A stretch of 64,000 nucleotides of DNA from Mesorhizobium sp. 131-2-1 (GCF_016756535.1 NZ_AP023247.1:6696501-6760500); one strand, 5' to 3'. Shown: positions 1 to 9,972, numbered from the stretch's first letter. Made by a program: numbers and translations. The notes: a model not told the origin generated them from the letters alone.

Positions 1-239
1 GCCATCCGGCGTTGGATCACGGCGGCGCACTGGACGGCATCGACGACGCTGGCGAACTCGACCAGCGCGCCGTCGCCCATGAGCTTGATAATGCGGCCGT
101 GGAATTCCTTGATCGCCGGGTCGACCAGTTCGCGACGGCAACCCTTCAATCGTTCGAGCGTGCCGACCTCGTCCTCGCCCATGAGGCGGCTGTAGCCAAC
201 CACATCAGCAGCAAGTATCGCAGTAAGCCTTCGCTCCAT
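1..239 (-). CDS. Class III adenylate/guanylate cyclase, N-terminal part (runs off the window)
   Basis: Only the first 79 codons are inside the window; the rest lies left of base 1. The ATG at 239 opens MERRLTAILAADVVGYSRLM, the usual start of rhizobial class III cyclases, in which the aspartate of AADVVGYS is the first metal ligand. It continues through an HGRIIKLMGDGALVEF stretch that carries the second metal-binding aspartate. The family makes cAMP from ATP in the cytoplasm and usually has a C-terminal TPR or TolB-like region, not visible here. The start is nearly identical in sequence to the cyclase at 45.7 kb, so the two are probably paralogues. Family call is secure; completeness cannot be judged. 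Confidence 0.85.
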   Translation of the reverse strand, partial: MERRLTAILAADVVGYSRLMGEDEVGTLERLKGCRRELVDPAIKEFHGRIIKLMGDGALVEFASVVDAVQCAAVIQRRM

Positions 240-483
240 ACCTACCTGCGCCCTCCCCGGTCGATCAAGCGGCCTCGCTGCAGACTATTCCAGTCCCGCG
301 TCGGACGCGAGGGTTCGACCGCTATCCCATGGGGACAGCCAACGCCCATCGTTCAATCACTTCTCGTGGTGATTTATGTTGCGCGAGGCGCAATCCAACC
401 ACTTCCCCCGGCTTGCGCCCGGCGCCGAATGGCGGGATGCTGCTTTAGGCAAACCGGGGGGCAAACCGGCACGCCGGATCGGA

Positions 484-987
484 ATGGCTGCTGGAAGATC
501 TATGTCGCGAGCTTGCTTCGCCCTTGTTGCCATCGTTGCCTTGATGACGCCGGTAGAGGCAGGCGAGCGCGTGTCTCATCTGCTTGACCACGCCAGTCTC
601 GCGACAGCCTATGCGCAGGAATCCGATACCGTCACCGCCTATACCACCGCGATGGCGCGCTTCCGCCTGCAACTCGGAACACGTCCCGGCCAAACCAGCC
701 TCGCGGTTCCTCTTGAGCCGCGGCTGTTGCGCACGGAATTCAGCCAACGGACATGGCGCTCGGCGGACGGCAGCCTGCTGCAGGGCTTCGCCGGCAAGGG
801 CGGCTTCCGGCTGACCGCCGGCAACTGCCTTGCCCAGATCTGCCTGGCCAGCGAATGCAGCGACGATGGCTGGCCGGTCTATGCCTGCAGCGACGGGCGC
901 AAGCGCAAGATGTCGGTCACCGATTTCGTGACGGCGGTGTTCGACGGCGTTTCCTATAGGCGGTTGAGCGCACCCCCGGCGGAATGA
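484..987 (+). CDS. Small secreted protein of unknown function
   Basis: I do not recognise the family. From the ATG at 484 the product is 167 residues; an ATG at 502 with a GGAAG ribosome site just upstream is equally plausible, and the frame is open back to 376. Either start gives a clear Sec signal peptide: a basic n-region (RSMSR), the hydrophobic core CFALVAIVALM and a VEA-type cleavage site. The mature part has four cysteines (in CLAQICLASEC and YACSDGR) that could form disulfides in the periplasm. It stands alone between the divergent cyclase fragment and a pseudouridine synthase. Function unknown. Confidence 0.6.
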   Translation: MAAGRSMSRACFALVAIVALMTPVEAGERVSHLLDHASLATAYAQESDTVTAYTTAMARFRLQLGTRPGQTSLAVPLEPRLLRTEFSQRTWRSADGSLLQGFAGKGGFRLTAGNCLAQICLASECSDDGWPVYACSDGRKRKMSVTDFVTAVFDGVSYRRLSAPPAE

Positions 988-1278
988 CGTCTCAACACGT
1001 CGCTCATTCTGCCGGACAGGCTTTCGGCAAAGGCCAGTCTACTTCACCCTGAACGCCGCCTGCACCGCGCGGTTGACCGTCACCGGCAGTATCGACATGT
1101 GGTTCTCGCCGGCATGCAACCGAAGCCGGCGCCGAGACCGGGGAAGGCGTTCAGCCGCTCGGCCATGACCAAGTTGGTCGGGTTTTGCGGCGGCGCGAGT
1201 CAATGGAACCCAGGTGGGTTGCGATCCCGCCGCCGCCCGTGGCATCTGTCGCCGTTCATCGGGAAAGAATGCCGGATC

Positions 1279-2037
1279 ATGGCACGACCGCCGCATACCA
1301 TCAGACGACCTCCGAGCGTGGGTGTCAGCCTCAGCCGCGCGCTGTCGAAGCTTGGGCTGTGCTCGCGCAAGCAGGCCGAGCTGCTGGTCGCGGAAGGCCG
1401 CGTGCGGGTGGCGGGCAAGGTCGCGCGCGATCCGTCGATGCGTGTCGACCTCGACCGCGACCGCATCACGGTCGACGGGGAGCGCGTGGTCGCCGAGCGC
1501 AAGGTCTATCTGATGCTCAACAAGCCGCGCGGCCTGGTCACCACCCGCGACGACCCCGCGGGTCGCGGCACGGTCTATGACTGCCTCGAGGGGCTCGACC
1601 TGCCCTTCGTGTCGCCGGTCGGCCGCCTCGACAAGGCGAGCGAAGGCCTGCTCTTGATGACCAACGACACGCGCTGGGCGAATGGGCTGCTCGATCCCGC
1701 CTCGCATGTCGGCAAGACCTATCATGTGCAGATCGGCACCTCGCCCGACGAAACCATGCTGGGGCGGTTTCGCAGCGGCGTGACGGTCGACGGCGAACTG
1801 TTGACGGCGCGCTCGATCGAGATGCTGCGCAGCGGCGGCCGCACGGCGTGGCTCGAAATCGTGCTCGATGAAGGCCGCAACCGCCAGATCCGCCGCCTGC
1901 TCGGCGCCTTCGACGTCGAGGTGCTGAGGCTGATCAGGGTGGCGATCGGCCCCTTGCAGCTCGGCGATCTTGCCAAGGGCAAGGCGCGGCACCTGACAGC
2001 GGAGGAACTGGCGATGCTGGCGGGCGAGAGCAAGTAG
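1279..2037 (+). CDS. Pseudouridine synthase, RsuA/RluB/E/F family
   Basis: A 252-residue enzyme expected to isomerise a uridine in rRNA to pseudouridine. An N-terminal S4 RNA-binding domain (about residues 16-60, LSKLGLCSRKQAELLV) is followed by the catalytic core, with LNKPRGLVTT and the signature VGRLDKASEGLLLMTND, whose aspartate is the nucleophile. The C-terminal part has LDEGRNRQIRRLL, also typical of this family. The frame is open upstream to 1099, but the ATG at 1279 gives a family-length protein starting just before the S4 domain. Which rRNA position is modified cannot be told from sequence alone. It stands alone, convergent with the phosphatase at 2057. Confidence 0.9.
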   Translation: MARPPHTIRRPPSVGVSLSRALSKLGLCSRKQAELLVAEGRVRVAGKVARDPSMRVDLDRDRITVDGERVVAERKVYLMLNKPRGLVTTRDDPAGRGTVYDCLEGLDLPFVSPVGRLDKASEGLLLMTNDTRWANGLLDPASHVGKTYHVQIGTSPDETMLGRFRSGVTVDGELLTARSIEMLRSGGRTAWLEIVLDEGRNRQIRRLLGAFDVEVLRLIRVAIGPLQLGDLAKGKARHLTAEELAMLAGESK

Positions 2038-2056
2038 GGACGACCGACGATGCCGG

Positions 2057-2635
2057 CTATTTCTGGTTCCACCGGCGGATCACCGGCTCGGTCAGGTCGT
2101 GCTCGTAACCGAGAATGCTGAGGCTGGCAGTGTCGAGTACAAAGAGCGCGCCGCCTTCGGGCGGCAGAGCCACCCACCGCGCCGCAAGCACGCGCAGGAA
2201 ATGCGCGCTCGAGAATATGAGGACATTGCCGGATGTGGCGCGAAGCCCTGCGATGATGGCATCGGCCCTGGCGCCGACATCGGCCGCCTGCTCGCCGCCC
2301 GGACAGCCGTCGCGAAACACGTTCCAGCCGGGACGTTTGGCGATAATCTCCTTCGTCGTCACACCTTCATAGGCGCCGTAGTCCCATTCCTGCAGGTCCG
2401 GCTTCTTGACCGCGGCAGCGCCGAAGCCGGCCAGCCTGCAGGTGTCGAAAGCGCGCTGCGAAGGGCTCGACCATACGGCCTGGAAGGTCAGGCCCTTGAG
2501 CCGATCGGCGACACCACGGGCGGCTTCCTCGCCCCTTGCCGTCAGCGGAATGTCGGTGCGGCCGGTGTGCTTGCCGGAAGCGCTCCATTCCGTCTCGCCA
2601 TGGCGTATGAGGTAGATTTCGGGAAACGCGCTCAT
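2057..2635 (-). CDS. Histidine phosphatase (phosphoglycerate mutase-like) family protein
   Basis: A 192-residue member of the histidine phosphatase superfamily. The phosphorylated histidine sits in the N-terminal LIRHGETEWSASGKHTGR motif (RHG, residues 10-12), and the second catalytic histidine is in SSAHFLRVLAARW near residue 147. The family covers cofactor-dependent phosphoglycerate mutases and many small-molecule phosphatases; the short length and the variable middle favour a phosphatase, but the substrate is unknown. The ATG at 2635 begins a compact domain with no extra N-terminus. It lies downstream of dctA on the same strand, but a hairpin terminator (2701-2735) between them makes co-transcription unlikely. 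Confidence 0.85.
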   Translation of the reverse strand: MSAFPEIYLIRHGETEWSASGKHTGRTDIPLTARGEEAARGVADRLKGLTFQAVWSSPSQRAFDTCRLAGFGAAAVKKPDLQEWDYGAYEGVTTKEIIAKRPGWNVFRDGCPGGEQAADVGARADAIIAGLRATSGNVLIFSSAHFLRVLAARWVALPPEGGALFVLDTASLSILGYEHDLTEPVIRRWNQK

Positions 2636-2700
2636 CAGCCGGCCCTCACGGTTGAATGCGGCCGATGGAACCGGCCCGCGCCACCCTATGCGGCGATCGG

Positions 2701-2735
2701 AAAAAAGAACAGGCCGCGGCGGAGCCACGGCCTGT
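2701..2735 (-). terminator. Rho-independent terminator of dctA
   Basis: Inverted repeat ACAGGCCG (2709-2716) / CGGCCTGT (2728-2735). Read on the minus strand the stem is followed by TTCTTTTTT (complement of 2701-2708), as an intrinsic terminator needs. It is 83 bases past the dctA stop, beyond a palindromic repeat. Confidence 0.75.
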
Positions 2736-2763
2736 CCAGGCTCGGGAGGATGCCTCCTTGATT

Positions 2764-2810
2764 GCGCAATTCCGACGGAAAACCGCTGGACACTTTTCCT
2801 GGAATTGCTT
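2764..2810. repeat. Palindromic intergenic repeat, family A, copy 1
   Basis: About 47 bases with the layout GCAATTCC ... GGAAAACCG ... CACTTTTCCTGGAATTGC, outer ends complementary (CAATTCC/GGAATTG). Near-identical copies occur at 24896, 54520 (inverted) and 56889. It sits directly after the dctA stop codon. Confidence 0.8.
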
Positions 2811-2817
2811 CGGTCGA

Positions 2818-4152
2818 TCAGGCAGGCTGGAGACCGCCCGACAGCGCCAGGTCGGCCTCTTCCGGCAACTGGCCAGCCATGGCGGCGGCGAATTGCTTCT
2901 GGTCGAGCTCGCCTTCCCAGCGCGCCACGACGATGGTCGCCACCGCGTTGCCGACGAAGTTGGTCAGCGCGCGGCATTCCGACATGAAGCGGTCGACGCC
3001 GAGGATCAGCGCCATGCCGGCCACCGGCACCGTAGGCACGACCGAGAGCGTGGCGGCGAGCGTGATGAAGCCGGCGCCGGTGATGCCGGCGGCACCCTTG
3101 GAGCTCAGCATGGCGACAAGCAGCAGCAGGATCTGGTCGCCGAAGGTGAGCGGCGTGTCGGTGGCCTGGGCGATGAACAGCGCGGCCAGTGTCATGTAGA
3201 TGTTGGTGCCGTCGAGGTTGAAGGAATAGCCGGTCGGGATGACCAGGCCGACCACCGAGCGGTTGCAGCCGGCACGCTCCATCTTGGCCATCAGGCCCGG
3301 CAGGGCGGCTTCCGAGGACGAGGTGCCGAGCACGAGCAGCAGCTCTTCCTTGATGTAGCGGATCAGCGCCAGGATCGAGAAGCCGTTGTACCATGCCACG
3401 GCGCCGAGCACGACCAGCACGAAGAGCAGCGACGTCAGGTAGAAGGTGCCGATCAGGAAGGCGAGATTGGCGATCGCGCCGATGCCGTATTTGCCGACGG
3501 TGAAGGCCATGGCGCCAAAGGCGCCGATGGGGGCGGCCTTCATCAGGATGGCGACGAGGCGGAAGATCGGCGCGGTCAGCGCCTGCAGGAAGTCGACCAC
3601 CGGACGGCCGCGATCACCAACCAGGGCCAGCGCGACGCCGAACAGCACCGAGAAGAACAGCACCTGCAGGATGTCGCCCTGGGCGAAGGCGCCGGTGATG
3701 GTGTCGGGGATGATGTTCATCAGGAAGCCGACGATAGTTGTGTCGTGCGCCTTCTCGGTGAAGGTCGACACCTTGCTGGCGTCGAGTGTCGCCGGATTGA
3801 TGTGCATGCCGGCGCCCGGCTGGACGACGTTGGAGACGACAAGGCCGACGACCAGCGCCAGCGTCGAGAAGACCAGGAAGTAGATCATCGCCTTGCCAGC
3901 GACGCGGCCGACCTTGTGCAGGTCGGAGACCCCGGCGATGCCGGTCGCCACGGTCAGGAAGATCACCGGCGCGATCACCATCTTGACCAGCTTGATGAAG
4001 GCATCGCCGAGCGGCTTCAGCGACGCGCCGATGTCGGGATAGAAATGGCCGAGCAGGATGCCGGCGGCGATGGCCGTCAGGACCTGCACATAGAGATGCC
4101 GATAAAAGGGTATCTTGCCGCGCGGCTCGGCGGCAGCGAATGCTGTCTGCAT
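2818..4152 (-). CDS. dctA: C4-dicarboxylate transport protein DctA
   Basis: A 444-residue inner-membrane symporter of the glutamate/dicarboxylate:cation family that takes up succinate, fumarate and malate. The protein has the family's hydrophobic segments from residue 15 on ([16 protein letters not shown]), the serine-rich re-entrant loop [10 protein letters not shown] and the TM7 signature NLDGTNIYM. Length matches rhizobial DctA (about 440). The start at 4152 is preceded by GGAGG at good spacing; the frame stays open upstream to 4299 but lacks family sequence there. It is divergent from dctB, with a sigma-54 promoter at 4238-4253 and two dyads fitting DctD enhancer sites at 4328-4377. In rhizobia this gene is essential for symbiotic nitrogen fixation (family knowledge). 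Confidence 0.97.
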   Translation of the reverse strand: MQTAFAAAEPRGKIPFYRHLYVQVLTAIAAGILLGHFYPDIGASLKPLGDAFIKLVKMVIAPVIFLTVATGIAGVSDLHKVGRVAGKAMIYFLVFSTLALVVGLVVSNVVQPGAGMHINPATLDASKVSTFTEKAHDTTIVGFLMNIIPDTITGAFAQGDILQVLFFSVLFGVALALVGDRGRPVVDFLQALTAPIFRLVAILMKAAPIGAFGAMAFTVGKYGIGAIANLAFLIGTFYLTSLLFVLVVLGAVAWYNGFSILALIRYIKEELLLVLGTSSSEAALPGLMAKMERAGCNRSVVGLVIPTGYSFNLDGTNIYMTLAALFIAQATDTPLTFGDQILLLLVAMLSSKGAAGITGAGFITLAATLSVVPTVPVAGMALILGVDRFMSECRALTNFVGNAVATIVVARWEGELDQKQFAAAMAGQLPEEADLALSGGLQPA

Positions 4153-4237
4153 GACGTCCTCCGTTGCGCCCCGATCGAGAAGCTCGACCTCCCGGGGCTT
4201 TGACCTCCAACAGCCTCGCGGCTGCCGACTCTTTGTT

Positions 4238-4253
4238 AGCAACGGGCGTGCCA
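4238..4253 (-). promoter_or_regulatory. Sigma-54 (RpoN) -24/-12 promoter of dctA
   Basis: The minus strand reads TGGCACGCCCGTTGCT, a full match to the TGGCAC-N5-TTGC sigma-54 consensus, with GG and GC 10 bases apart. Expected transcription start is near 4228, giving a leader of about 75 bases before the dctA ATG. Confidence 0.9.
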
Positions 4254-4327
4254 GTTTCGGCCGACGCAGATTTTCTTTGATTTTGTTGGCTTTTTTCAAA
4301 CCGAAGGGCGTCCTGCCTGGCCAAGGC

Positions 4328-4343
4328 GTGCGGTCATCCGCAT
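4328..4343. promoter_or_regulatory. Probable DctD binding site, promoter-proximal
   Basis: Dyad TGCGG-TCAT-CCGCA at 4329-4342. Its centre is about 108 bases upstream of the predicted dctA start and 33 bases (three helical turns) from the next dyad. Assigned to DctD by position and by resemblance to the rhizobial dctA upstream activator; not proven. Confidence 0.65.
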
Positions 4344-4359
4344 AGGCCGAATTGTGTTT

Positions 4360-4377
4360 TGTGCGAAATCATGCACA
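4360..4377. promoter_or_regulatory. Probable DctD binding site, promoter-distal
   Basis: Dyad TGTGC-N8-GCACA. It overlaps the first codons of dctB if the ATG at 4371 is used, or lies just before them if the ATG at 4386 is used. Confidence 0.6.
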
Positions 4378-6260
4378 GATGGGCGATGCTGCAGCGCCCC
4401 GCAGCCGGCCCTGTTGCCGGCCTTTCTCCAACGCCCGAGCAACTCGGCAAAAGGGCGCGCCGGGCCTGGTTGCTGTTTGCGGGCGTAGCGCTCGCCATCA
4501 TCGCCGCGGCGCTCTACGGCGCTGGCCTCTATGGCCGTGCGGTCGAGGTCGACGCGCTGGCCGCACAGGGGCGCACCGATGCCAATCTGAAGGTGGCGCT
4601 GCTGCGCGCCGTGCTGGAGAACCCGCGCGCGCTGCCGCTGCTTCTGTCCGAAGACCAGCAGGTGCACGACGCGCTCAGCGAGCGCAGCCCCGCCGCGATC
4701 GACATGCTCAACCGCAAGCTGGAAGGCCTGGTCTCCGGCACCAAGGCGTCGGTGCTCTACGTCACCGGCACGGACGGCCTGGCGATCGCCTCGAGCAACT
4801 GGCGCGAGCCGACCAGCTTCGTCGGCAACGACTACGGTTTCCGCGCCTATTTCTCCCGCGCCATGCAGTCGGGAACCGCCGAATATTTCGCGCTCGGCAA
4901 TGTCAGCAAGCGCCCCGGCCTCTACATCTCGCGCCGTGTCGGCAGCGCCTCCGCAGCGCTCGGCGTCGTCGTCGTCAAGATGGAGTTCGACCAGCTCGAG
5001 GCCGACTGGCACGAGGCGAACCGCCCGGCCTATGTCAGCGACGAGCATGGCGTCGTGCTGATCACCAGCGTGCCGTCCTGGCGCTTCATGACGACGGCGC
5101 CGCTTGCCGTCGCCACGCTTGCCGAGATCCGCGACAGCCAGCAGTTCGGCGACGCGCCGCTGGTACCGCTGCCGATCACGCGGCCGCAAGCCCTGAGCGC
5201 CGACGTGTCGATGGTGCACGCGATCACGCCGGGCGGCAGCGACGCCGAATATCTCAGGCTGTCGACGCCGGTCGCCTCGACGCCGTGGCGGCTCGACTAT
5301 CTCGTTCCGGCCGAGGCGCCGATCGCCGCGGCACAGCGTGAAATGCGGCTGCTGGCGCTCGGTGTCGTCGGCCCGCTCATCGGCCTTGCCGCCTATCTGT
5401 TGTGGCGCCGGCAGTCGGGCAAGATGCGCATCGCCGCCGAGCAGGCGGCGCGCGCCGAGCTCGAACGCCGCGTCGTCGAGCGCACCGAGGATCTGAGCCG
5501 CGCCCGCGACCGGCTGCAGGCCGAGATCACCGACCACCGCAGCACCGAGGCCAAGCTGCAGGTGGTGCAGCAGGAGCTGGTGCAGGCCAATCGGCTGGCC
5601 ATCCTCGGCCAGGTCGCCGCGGGTGTCGCGCATGAGATCAACCAGCCGGTGGCGACCATCCGCGCCTATGCCGACAATGCGCGCGTCTTCCTCGACCGCA
5701 AGCAGACCGCGCCGGCCGAGGAAAACCTCGGCGCCATCGCGGCGTTGACCGAGCGCATCGGCACCATCACCGACGAGTTGAAAACCTTCGCCCGCAAGGG
5801 CCGCACGGCGGCCGAGCCGGTCGAGTTGCGCGGCGTCATCGAGGGCGCGGTGGTGCTGCTCAGAAGCCGCTTCGCCGGCCGGCTCGACGCGCTTGACATC
5901 ACGCTGCCGCCGCCGTCGCTCAAGGTGATGGGCAATCGCGTGCGACTGGAACAGGTGCTGATCAACCTGTTCCAGAACGCGCTTGAGGCGCTGGACGGAC
6001 GTGACGGCGCCAGGGTCGAGGTGTCGGTGGAGGAAAGGGACGACGGCGTCGTGCTCGGCGTTTCGGACAACGGGCCGGGCATTCCGCCGGCGATCCTGAA
6101 ATCGCTGTTCACGCCCTTCAACACGTCCAAGGAGAAGGGACTTGGGCTTGGCCTCGTCATCTCGAAGGACATCGTCGCCGACTATGGCGGACGCATCGAG
6201 GTCGCGAGCGGCGCCGAGGGCACCCGTTTCACCGTCTATCTTGCGAAGGCAACGGCATGA
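4371..6260 (+). CDS. dctB: C4-dicarboxylate sensor histidine kinase DctB
   Basis: A 629-residue inner-membrane kinase that senses periplasmic dicarboxylates and phosphorylates DctD. One membrane span lies near residues 32-55 ([20 protein letters not shown]), then a periplasmic sensor region of about 270 residues, a second span near residue 325 ([17 protein letters not shown]) and a coiled-coil linker. The kinase core has the phospho-acceptor H421 in [16 protein letters not shown], the N box [17 protein letters not shown] and GLGLGL. ATGs at 4371 and 4386 are both possible and neither has a strong ribosome site; the first was taken. The stop overlaps the dctD start by four bases, so the two are translationally coupled. 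Length and order match rhizobial dctBD. Confidence 0.95.
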   Translation: MHRWAMLQRPAAGPVAGLSPTPEQLGKRARRAWLLFAGVALAIIAAALYGAGLYGRAVEVDALAAQGRTDANLKVALLRAVLENPRALPLLLSEDQQVHDALSERSPAAIDMLNRKLEGLVSGTKASVLYVTGTDGLAIASSNWREPTSFVGNDYGFRAYFSRAMQSGTAEYFALGNVSKRPGLYISRRVGSASAALGVVVVKMEFDQLEADWHEANRPAYVSDEHGVVLITSVPSWRFMTTAPLAVATLAEIRDSQQFGDAPLVPLPITRPQALSADVSMVHAITPGGSDAEYLRLSTPVASTPWRLDYLVPAEAPIAAAQREMRLLALGVVGPLIGLAAYLLWRRQSGKMRIAAEQAARAELERRVVERTEDLSRARDRLQAEITDHRSTEAKLQVVQQELVQANRLAILGQVAAGVAHEINQPVATIRAYADNARVFLDRKQTAPAEENLGAIAALTERIGTITDELKTFARKGRTAAEPVELRGVIEGAVVLLRSRFAGRLDALDITLPPPSLKVMGNRVRLEQVLINLFQNALEALDGRDGARVEVSVEERDDGVVLGVSDNGPGIPPAILKSLFTPFNTSKEKGLGLGLVISKDIVADYGGRIEVASGAEGTRFTVYLAKATA

Positions 6261-7612
6261 CCACCAACAACCAGGTCCCAGTCATCCTGATCGATGACGA
6301 CGAGGATCTCCTGAGGGCGACGAGGCAGACCCTGGAGCTTGCCGGCTTCGCGGTGTCGGCCTTTTCGGCGGCAAGCGAGGCCCTGGCCGGGCTCGATGCC
6401 GGTTTCGCCGGCGTGGTGGTGTCGGATATCCGCATGCCCGAGATCGACGGGCTGCAGCTTTTCGACCACATCGTGGAGATCGACCCGGACATCCCCGTCA
6501 TCCTCGTCACCGGCCATGGCGACATCGCGATGGCCGTCAAGGCGATCAAGGATGGCGTCTACGACTTCATCACCAAGCCCTTCGCCGCCGACCGGCTGGC
6601 GCAAAGCGTGTGGCGGGCGGCCGAAAAGCGCCACCTGGTGATGGAGAACCGCGCCCTGCGCGAAGCAGCCGAGCAGGCGCAGGACAGCCTGCCGCTGATC
6701 GGCCAGACGCCGGCGATGGAGCGGCTGCGCCGGACGCTGCGGCAGATCGCCGACACCGATGTCGACGTTCTGGTGACCGGCGAGACCGGCTCCGGCAAGG
6801 AGGTGGTGGCAAGCCTGCTGCACCGCTGGAGCCGCCGCGCCCAGGGCAATTTCGTTGCGCTGAACTGCGGCACGCTGCCGGAGACGGTGATCGAGAGCGA
6901 ATTGTTCGGCCATGAGGCCGGCGCCTTCACCGGCGCGCAGAAGAAAAGGATCGGCCGCATCGAGCATTCAAGCGGCGGCACGCTGTTCCTCGACGAGATC
7001 GAAAGCATGCCGCCGTCGACCCAGGTGCAGATGCTGCGGGTGCTGGAAATGCGCGAAGTGACGCCGCTAGGCACCAATGAGATACGGCCCGTAGACCTGC
7101 GCGTCGTCGCCGCCGCCAAGGTCGATCTCGGCGATCCCGGCCAGCGCGGCGCCTTCCGCGAGGACCTCTACTACCGGCTGAACGTGGTGACGCTGTCGAT
7201 CCCGCCGCTGCGCGAGCGCCGCGACGACGTGGCCCTGCTGTTCGGCTATTTCGCCGAGCGCGCCGCCGCCCGTTTCCGACGCTCGATGCCGGCTGTACCG
7301 GCGGCCATCCATCGGCATTTGAGGGAGCACGACTGGCCCGGCAATGTGCGGGAGCTTGCGCATTTCGCCGAGCGCTTCGTGCTGGGGCTGGAAGACGCCG
7401 GCTGGGTCGAAGGCCCTGCCGCGGCCGAATCGGATGCGGCCATTCCGCTGCCCGAAAGGCTCGAGCGCTACGAGGCCGAGATCATCCGCGAGACACTTGG
7501 CCGCAATGACGGCGATGTCCGGCGCACCATCGAAGCGCTGGGGATTCCGCGCAAGACCTTCTACGACAAGCTGCAGCGGCACGGCATCGTGCGCAGCGAT
7601 TTTTCCAGATAA
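6257..7612 (+). CDS. dctD: C4-dicarboxylate response regulator DctD (sigma-54 activator)
   Basis: A 451-residue NtrC-class activator. The receiver domain (residues 1-120) has the acidic pair near residues 11-13 and the phospho-acceptor D57 in VVSDIRMPE. The AAA+ domain has Walker A GETGSGKE (about residues 175-182), the sigma-54 contact loop GAFTGA and Walker [13 protein letters not shown] Fis-type helix-turn-helix lies at the C-terminus ([20 protein letters not shown]). Once phosphorylated by DctB it should bind the dyads at 4328-4377 and drive the RpoN promoter of dctA. Nothing in the sequence suggests loss of function. Confidence 0.96.
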   Translation: MTTNNQVPVILIDDDEDLLRATRQTLELAGFAVSAFSAASEALAGLDAGFAGVVVSDIRMPEIDGLQLFDHIVEIDPDIPVILVTGHGDIAMAVKAIKDGVYDFITKPFAADRLAQSVWRAAEKRHLVMENRALREAAEQAQDSLPLIGQTPAMERLRRTLRQIADTDVDVLVTGETGSGKEVVASLLHRWSRRAQGNFVALNCGTLPETVIESELFGHEAGAFTGAQKKRIGRIEHSSGGTLFLDEIESMPPSTQVQMLRVLEMREVTPLGTNEIRPVDLRVVAAAKVDLGDPGQRGAFREDLYYRLNVVTLSIPPLRERRDDVALLFGYFAERAAARFRRSMPAVPAAIHRHLREHDWPGNVRELAHFAERFVLGLEDAGWVEGPAAAESDAAIPLPERLERYEAEIIRETLGRNDGDVRRTIEALGIPRKTFYDKLQRHGIVRSDFSR

Positions 7613-7783
7613 TTCAAGCGCGTGGAACGCAACGCAGGGCGCAGCCGTTTGAAAGGCGCCGCAAACCGTGGCACGTCGGCACCAGATGGCCCCGAAGATC
7701 GCGGCGGAGGCCCCTGGCGAGGCGTGTTCGGGTTGCACTCGGCGAATGTTGATGGTTTGTTGCCGGGCAGCGGAGATTGAGAG

Positions 7784-8128
7784 ATGCGAGAACCCGTGGG
7801 TCAAGACGAATATGGGTCGACCAGCCCGTTCGATCCGGACGAGCTGTCGAATTTGAACGCGATCGGCCCGGCCATGGGAACCGGCAACGACTTCGAGAAG
7901 TACGCCGTCGCGGTCATCATCGTGTTCGGCGCGCTGATCATTGGCGGGCTGATGGCCGCCTCGATGACCTTCGGCCACCGCAACGGCTTCCTGTTCGCGC
8001 TTGGCGGCGCGACATCCGCCTGGATATCAGGCAACGCGCTGCTGCTCGACCGTCCCCGCCTCTATGCCCTGTTCGTCGGCATCGCCGCTCTTATGCTGTT
8101 GGCCTCCACGCTGACGCTGGTCGTCTGA
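7784..8128 (+). CDS. Small membrane protein of unknown function
   Basis: A 114-residue protein starting at an ATG preceded by GGAGATTGAG. The first 35 residues are hydrophilic. Then come about three hydrophobic segments: AVAVIIVFGALIIGGLMAA, a short one around GFLFALGGATSAWISGNALLL, and LYALFVGIAALMLLASTLTL at the C-terminus. No family recognised. It sits between dctD and the convergent gamma-glutamyltransferase gene, 171 bases after dctD, with no clear operon link. Composition is normal for the genome, so it is probably a real inner-membrane protein. Confidence 0.65.
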   Translation: MREPVGQDEYGSTSPFDPDELSNLNAIGPAMGTGNDFEKYAVAVIIVFGALIIGGLMAASMTFGHRNGFLFALGGATSAWISGNALLLDRPRLYALFVGIAALMLLASTLTLVV

Positions 8129-8145
8129 ACCAGGCCTACCCACGC

Positions 8146-9885
8146 CTAGTATCCCAGCGCCTCGCCGGCTGCGGCGCGGCTGTCGATGGCGCCATTGTAG
8201 CGCGCGCCGCCGCCTTTCTCGATTTCGCCCAAGCTCTTGCCGCCGACCAGGATGCCGGCCGCCTGGCCCCAGGTCTTGTCGGCGAGGTCGAGGTGGTAGC
8301 CCATGCCGGCCAGCAGTCGCTCGGTGTCCGGCGACAGTCCGAACGGTTCTACATAGACCGTGTCCGGCAGCCACTGGTGATGGATGCGTGGCGCGTCGAT
8401 CGCCTCCTGGATGTTCATCCCGTGGTCGATGACGTTGACGATCGCTTCCAGCGTGATGGTGATGATGCGCGAGCCGCCGGGGCTGCCGATGACCATGAAC
8501 GGCTTGCCGTCCCTGGTGACCACGGTCGGGCTCATCGAAGACAAAGGCGTCTTCTTCGGCTGGATGGCATTGGCCTCGCCCTGGACCAGTCCGTAGAGAT
8601 TGGGCACGCCGGGCTTCTGGGTGAAATCATCCATCTCGTTGTTGAGCAGGATGCCGGTGCCGTCGGCGACCACGCCGGCGCCGAACGAGCCGTTCAGCGT
8701 ATAGGTCACCGCCACCGCGTTACCGTCCTTGTCGATGATCGAATAGTGCGTCGTCTCCTTCGACTCGCCGAAGCCCTTTGGCATCAGCTCCTGCGAGACG
8801 CCGGCACGGAACGGATCGATCTTGTCGCGGATGTCCTTGGCGTAACCCTTGTCGAGCAGCTTTGAGACCGGATTGTCGACGAAATCCGGATCGCCCAACG
8901 CCGAATTGCGGTCGACATAGGCGTAGCGCATCGCCTCGACCATGACATGCACCGTCTCCGCCGAGCCAGCGCCGAGATAGGATAGCGGATAACCCTCCAG
9001 CACGTTGAGGATTTCGCAGATGATGACGCCGCCGGAGCTTGGCGGCGGCGAGGAGATGATCTCGTAGCCGCGATAGGAGCAGGTCACGGGTTTCAGCTCG
9101 CGCACGGCATATTGCTCGAAATCGGCCTTGGCGAGGATGCCGCCCTTGGCACCGCTCGCCTTGACGATCGCGTCGGCGATGGCGCCCTTATAGAAGGCAT
9201 CGGGTCCCTTCTCGGAGATCGCCGACAGCGAGGCGGCGAGGTCCGGCTGGGCGAGCCGCTCGCCGGAGGCGTAGGGTTTGCCGTCGGGTTTCAGGAAGAT
9301 GGCGGCCGCCGCGGGATCCTTGGCCAGCCGCTCGGCGCCGCCGGCGAACGAGGCGGCATCGCCCTGATTGAGGACGAACCCATCCTTGGCATAGGCGATC
9401 GCCGGCGCCATCAGCTCCTGCCTGGGCAATGTTCCGTATTTCTCGCGCGCCATCTCGAAGCCGGCAACGGAGCCGGGCACACCGACGGCCAGATAACCGT
9501 CGAGGCTGGCGCCCTTCACCGGCTTGCCGTCCTTGTCGAGATACATGGTCCTGGTCGCGGCGAGAGGCGCGCGCTCGCGAAAATCGAGGAAGGTCGAGCG
9601 GCCATCCTTCAGGCGGATGGTCATGAAGCCGCCGCCGCCGATATTGCCGGCGTTCGGGTAGACGACGGCCAGCGCATAGCCGACGGCGACCGCCGCATCG
9701 ACGGCGTTGCCACCCTTCTTCAGCACCTCGACACCGACTTCGGTGGCGAGATGCTGCGCGGTCACCACCATGCCGTGCTCGCCTTTCGCTGGGGTGGGCG
9801 AAGCGGCGAAGGCGGCTGGCAATGGTGTGAAGGCAAAGGTGAGCGATAGGCTGACGGCGATCAGCGTCCGGCGGGTGAGATGCAT
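8146..9885 (-). CDS. ggt: Gamma-glutamyltransferase (glutathione hydrolase)
   Basis: A 579-residue periplasmic enzyme that cleaves the gamma-glutamyl bond of glutathione and related peptides. The N-terminus is a signal peptide (basic MHLTRR, hydrophobic ISLSL-type core, AFA/AS cleavage). The precursor has family motifs GKGEHGMVVTAQHLATE-like near residue 35, NAVDAAVAVGYAL and GNIGGGGFM. The autoprocessing threonine that becomes the N-terminus of the small subunit is in ESKETTHYSIIDKDGNAVA, followed by TLNGSFGAG. The C-terminal subunit has MSPTVV and the glycine-rich IGSPGGSRI substrate loop. Length is typical. A 298-base region with a large inverted repeat separates it from the rhamnose locus. 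Confidence 0.95.
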   Translation of the reverse strand: MHLTRRTLIAVSLSLTFAFTPLPAAFAASPTPAKGEHGMVVTAQHLATEVGVEVLKKGGNAVDAAVAVGYALAVVYPNAGNIGGGGFMTIRLKDGRSTFLDFRERAPLAATRTMYLDKDGKPVKGASLDGYLAVGVPGSVAGFEMAREKYGTLPRQELMAPAIAYAKDGFVLNQGDAASFAGGAERLAKDPAAAAIFLKPDGKPYASGERLAQPDLAASLSAISEKGPDAFYKGAIADAIVKASGAKGGILAKADFEQYAVRELKPVTCSYRGYEIISSPPPSSGGVIICEILNVLEGYPLSYLGAGSAETVHVMVEAMRYAYVDRNSALGDPDFVDNPVSKLLDKGYAKDIRDKIDPFRAGVSQELMPKGFGESKETTHYSIIDKDGNAVAVTYTLNGSFGAGVVADGTGILLNNEMDDFTQKPGVPNLYGLVQGEANAIQPKKTPLSSMSPTVVTRDGKPFMVIGSPGGSRIITITLEAIVNVIDHGMNIQEAIDAPRIHHQWLPDTVYVEPFGLSPDTERLLAGMGYHLDLADKTWGQAAGILVGGKSLGEIEKGGGARYNGAIDSRAAAGEALGY

Positions 9886-9972
9886 GGCGGGGACTCCGGG
9901 GCGTGGGGGGTGCCTTAGGGAAACCTCTTAGGATGGATGAGTCCAGCTAATAGTGAAGGCTTGCGATCCTTC

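Noticed and set aside
2656..4203. Long open frame of 515 codons on the plus strand across dctA
   Set aside because: It is the antisense of dctA, rich in D, E, Q, R and H as expected from GC-rich shadow frames, with no domain or ribosome site. Similar shadows oppose the racemase gene (21889-23583) and the hybrid kinase (30193-32124).
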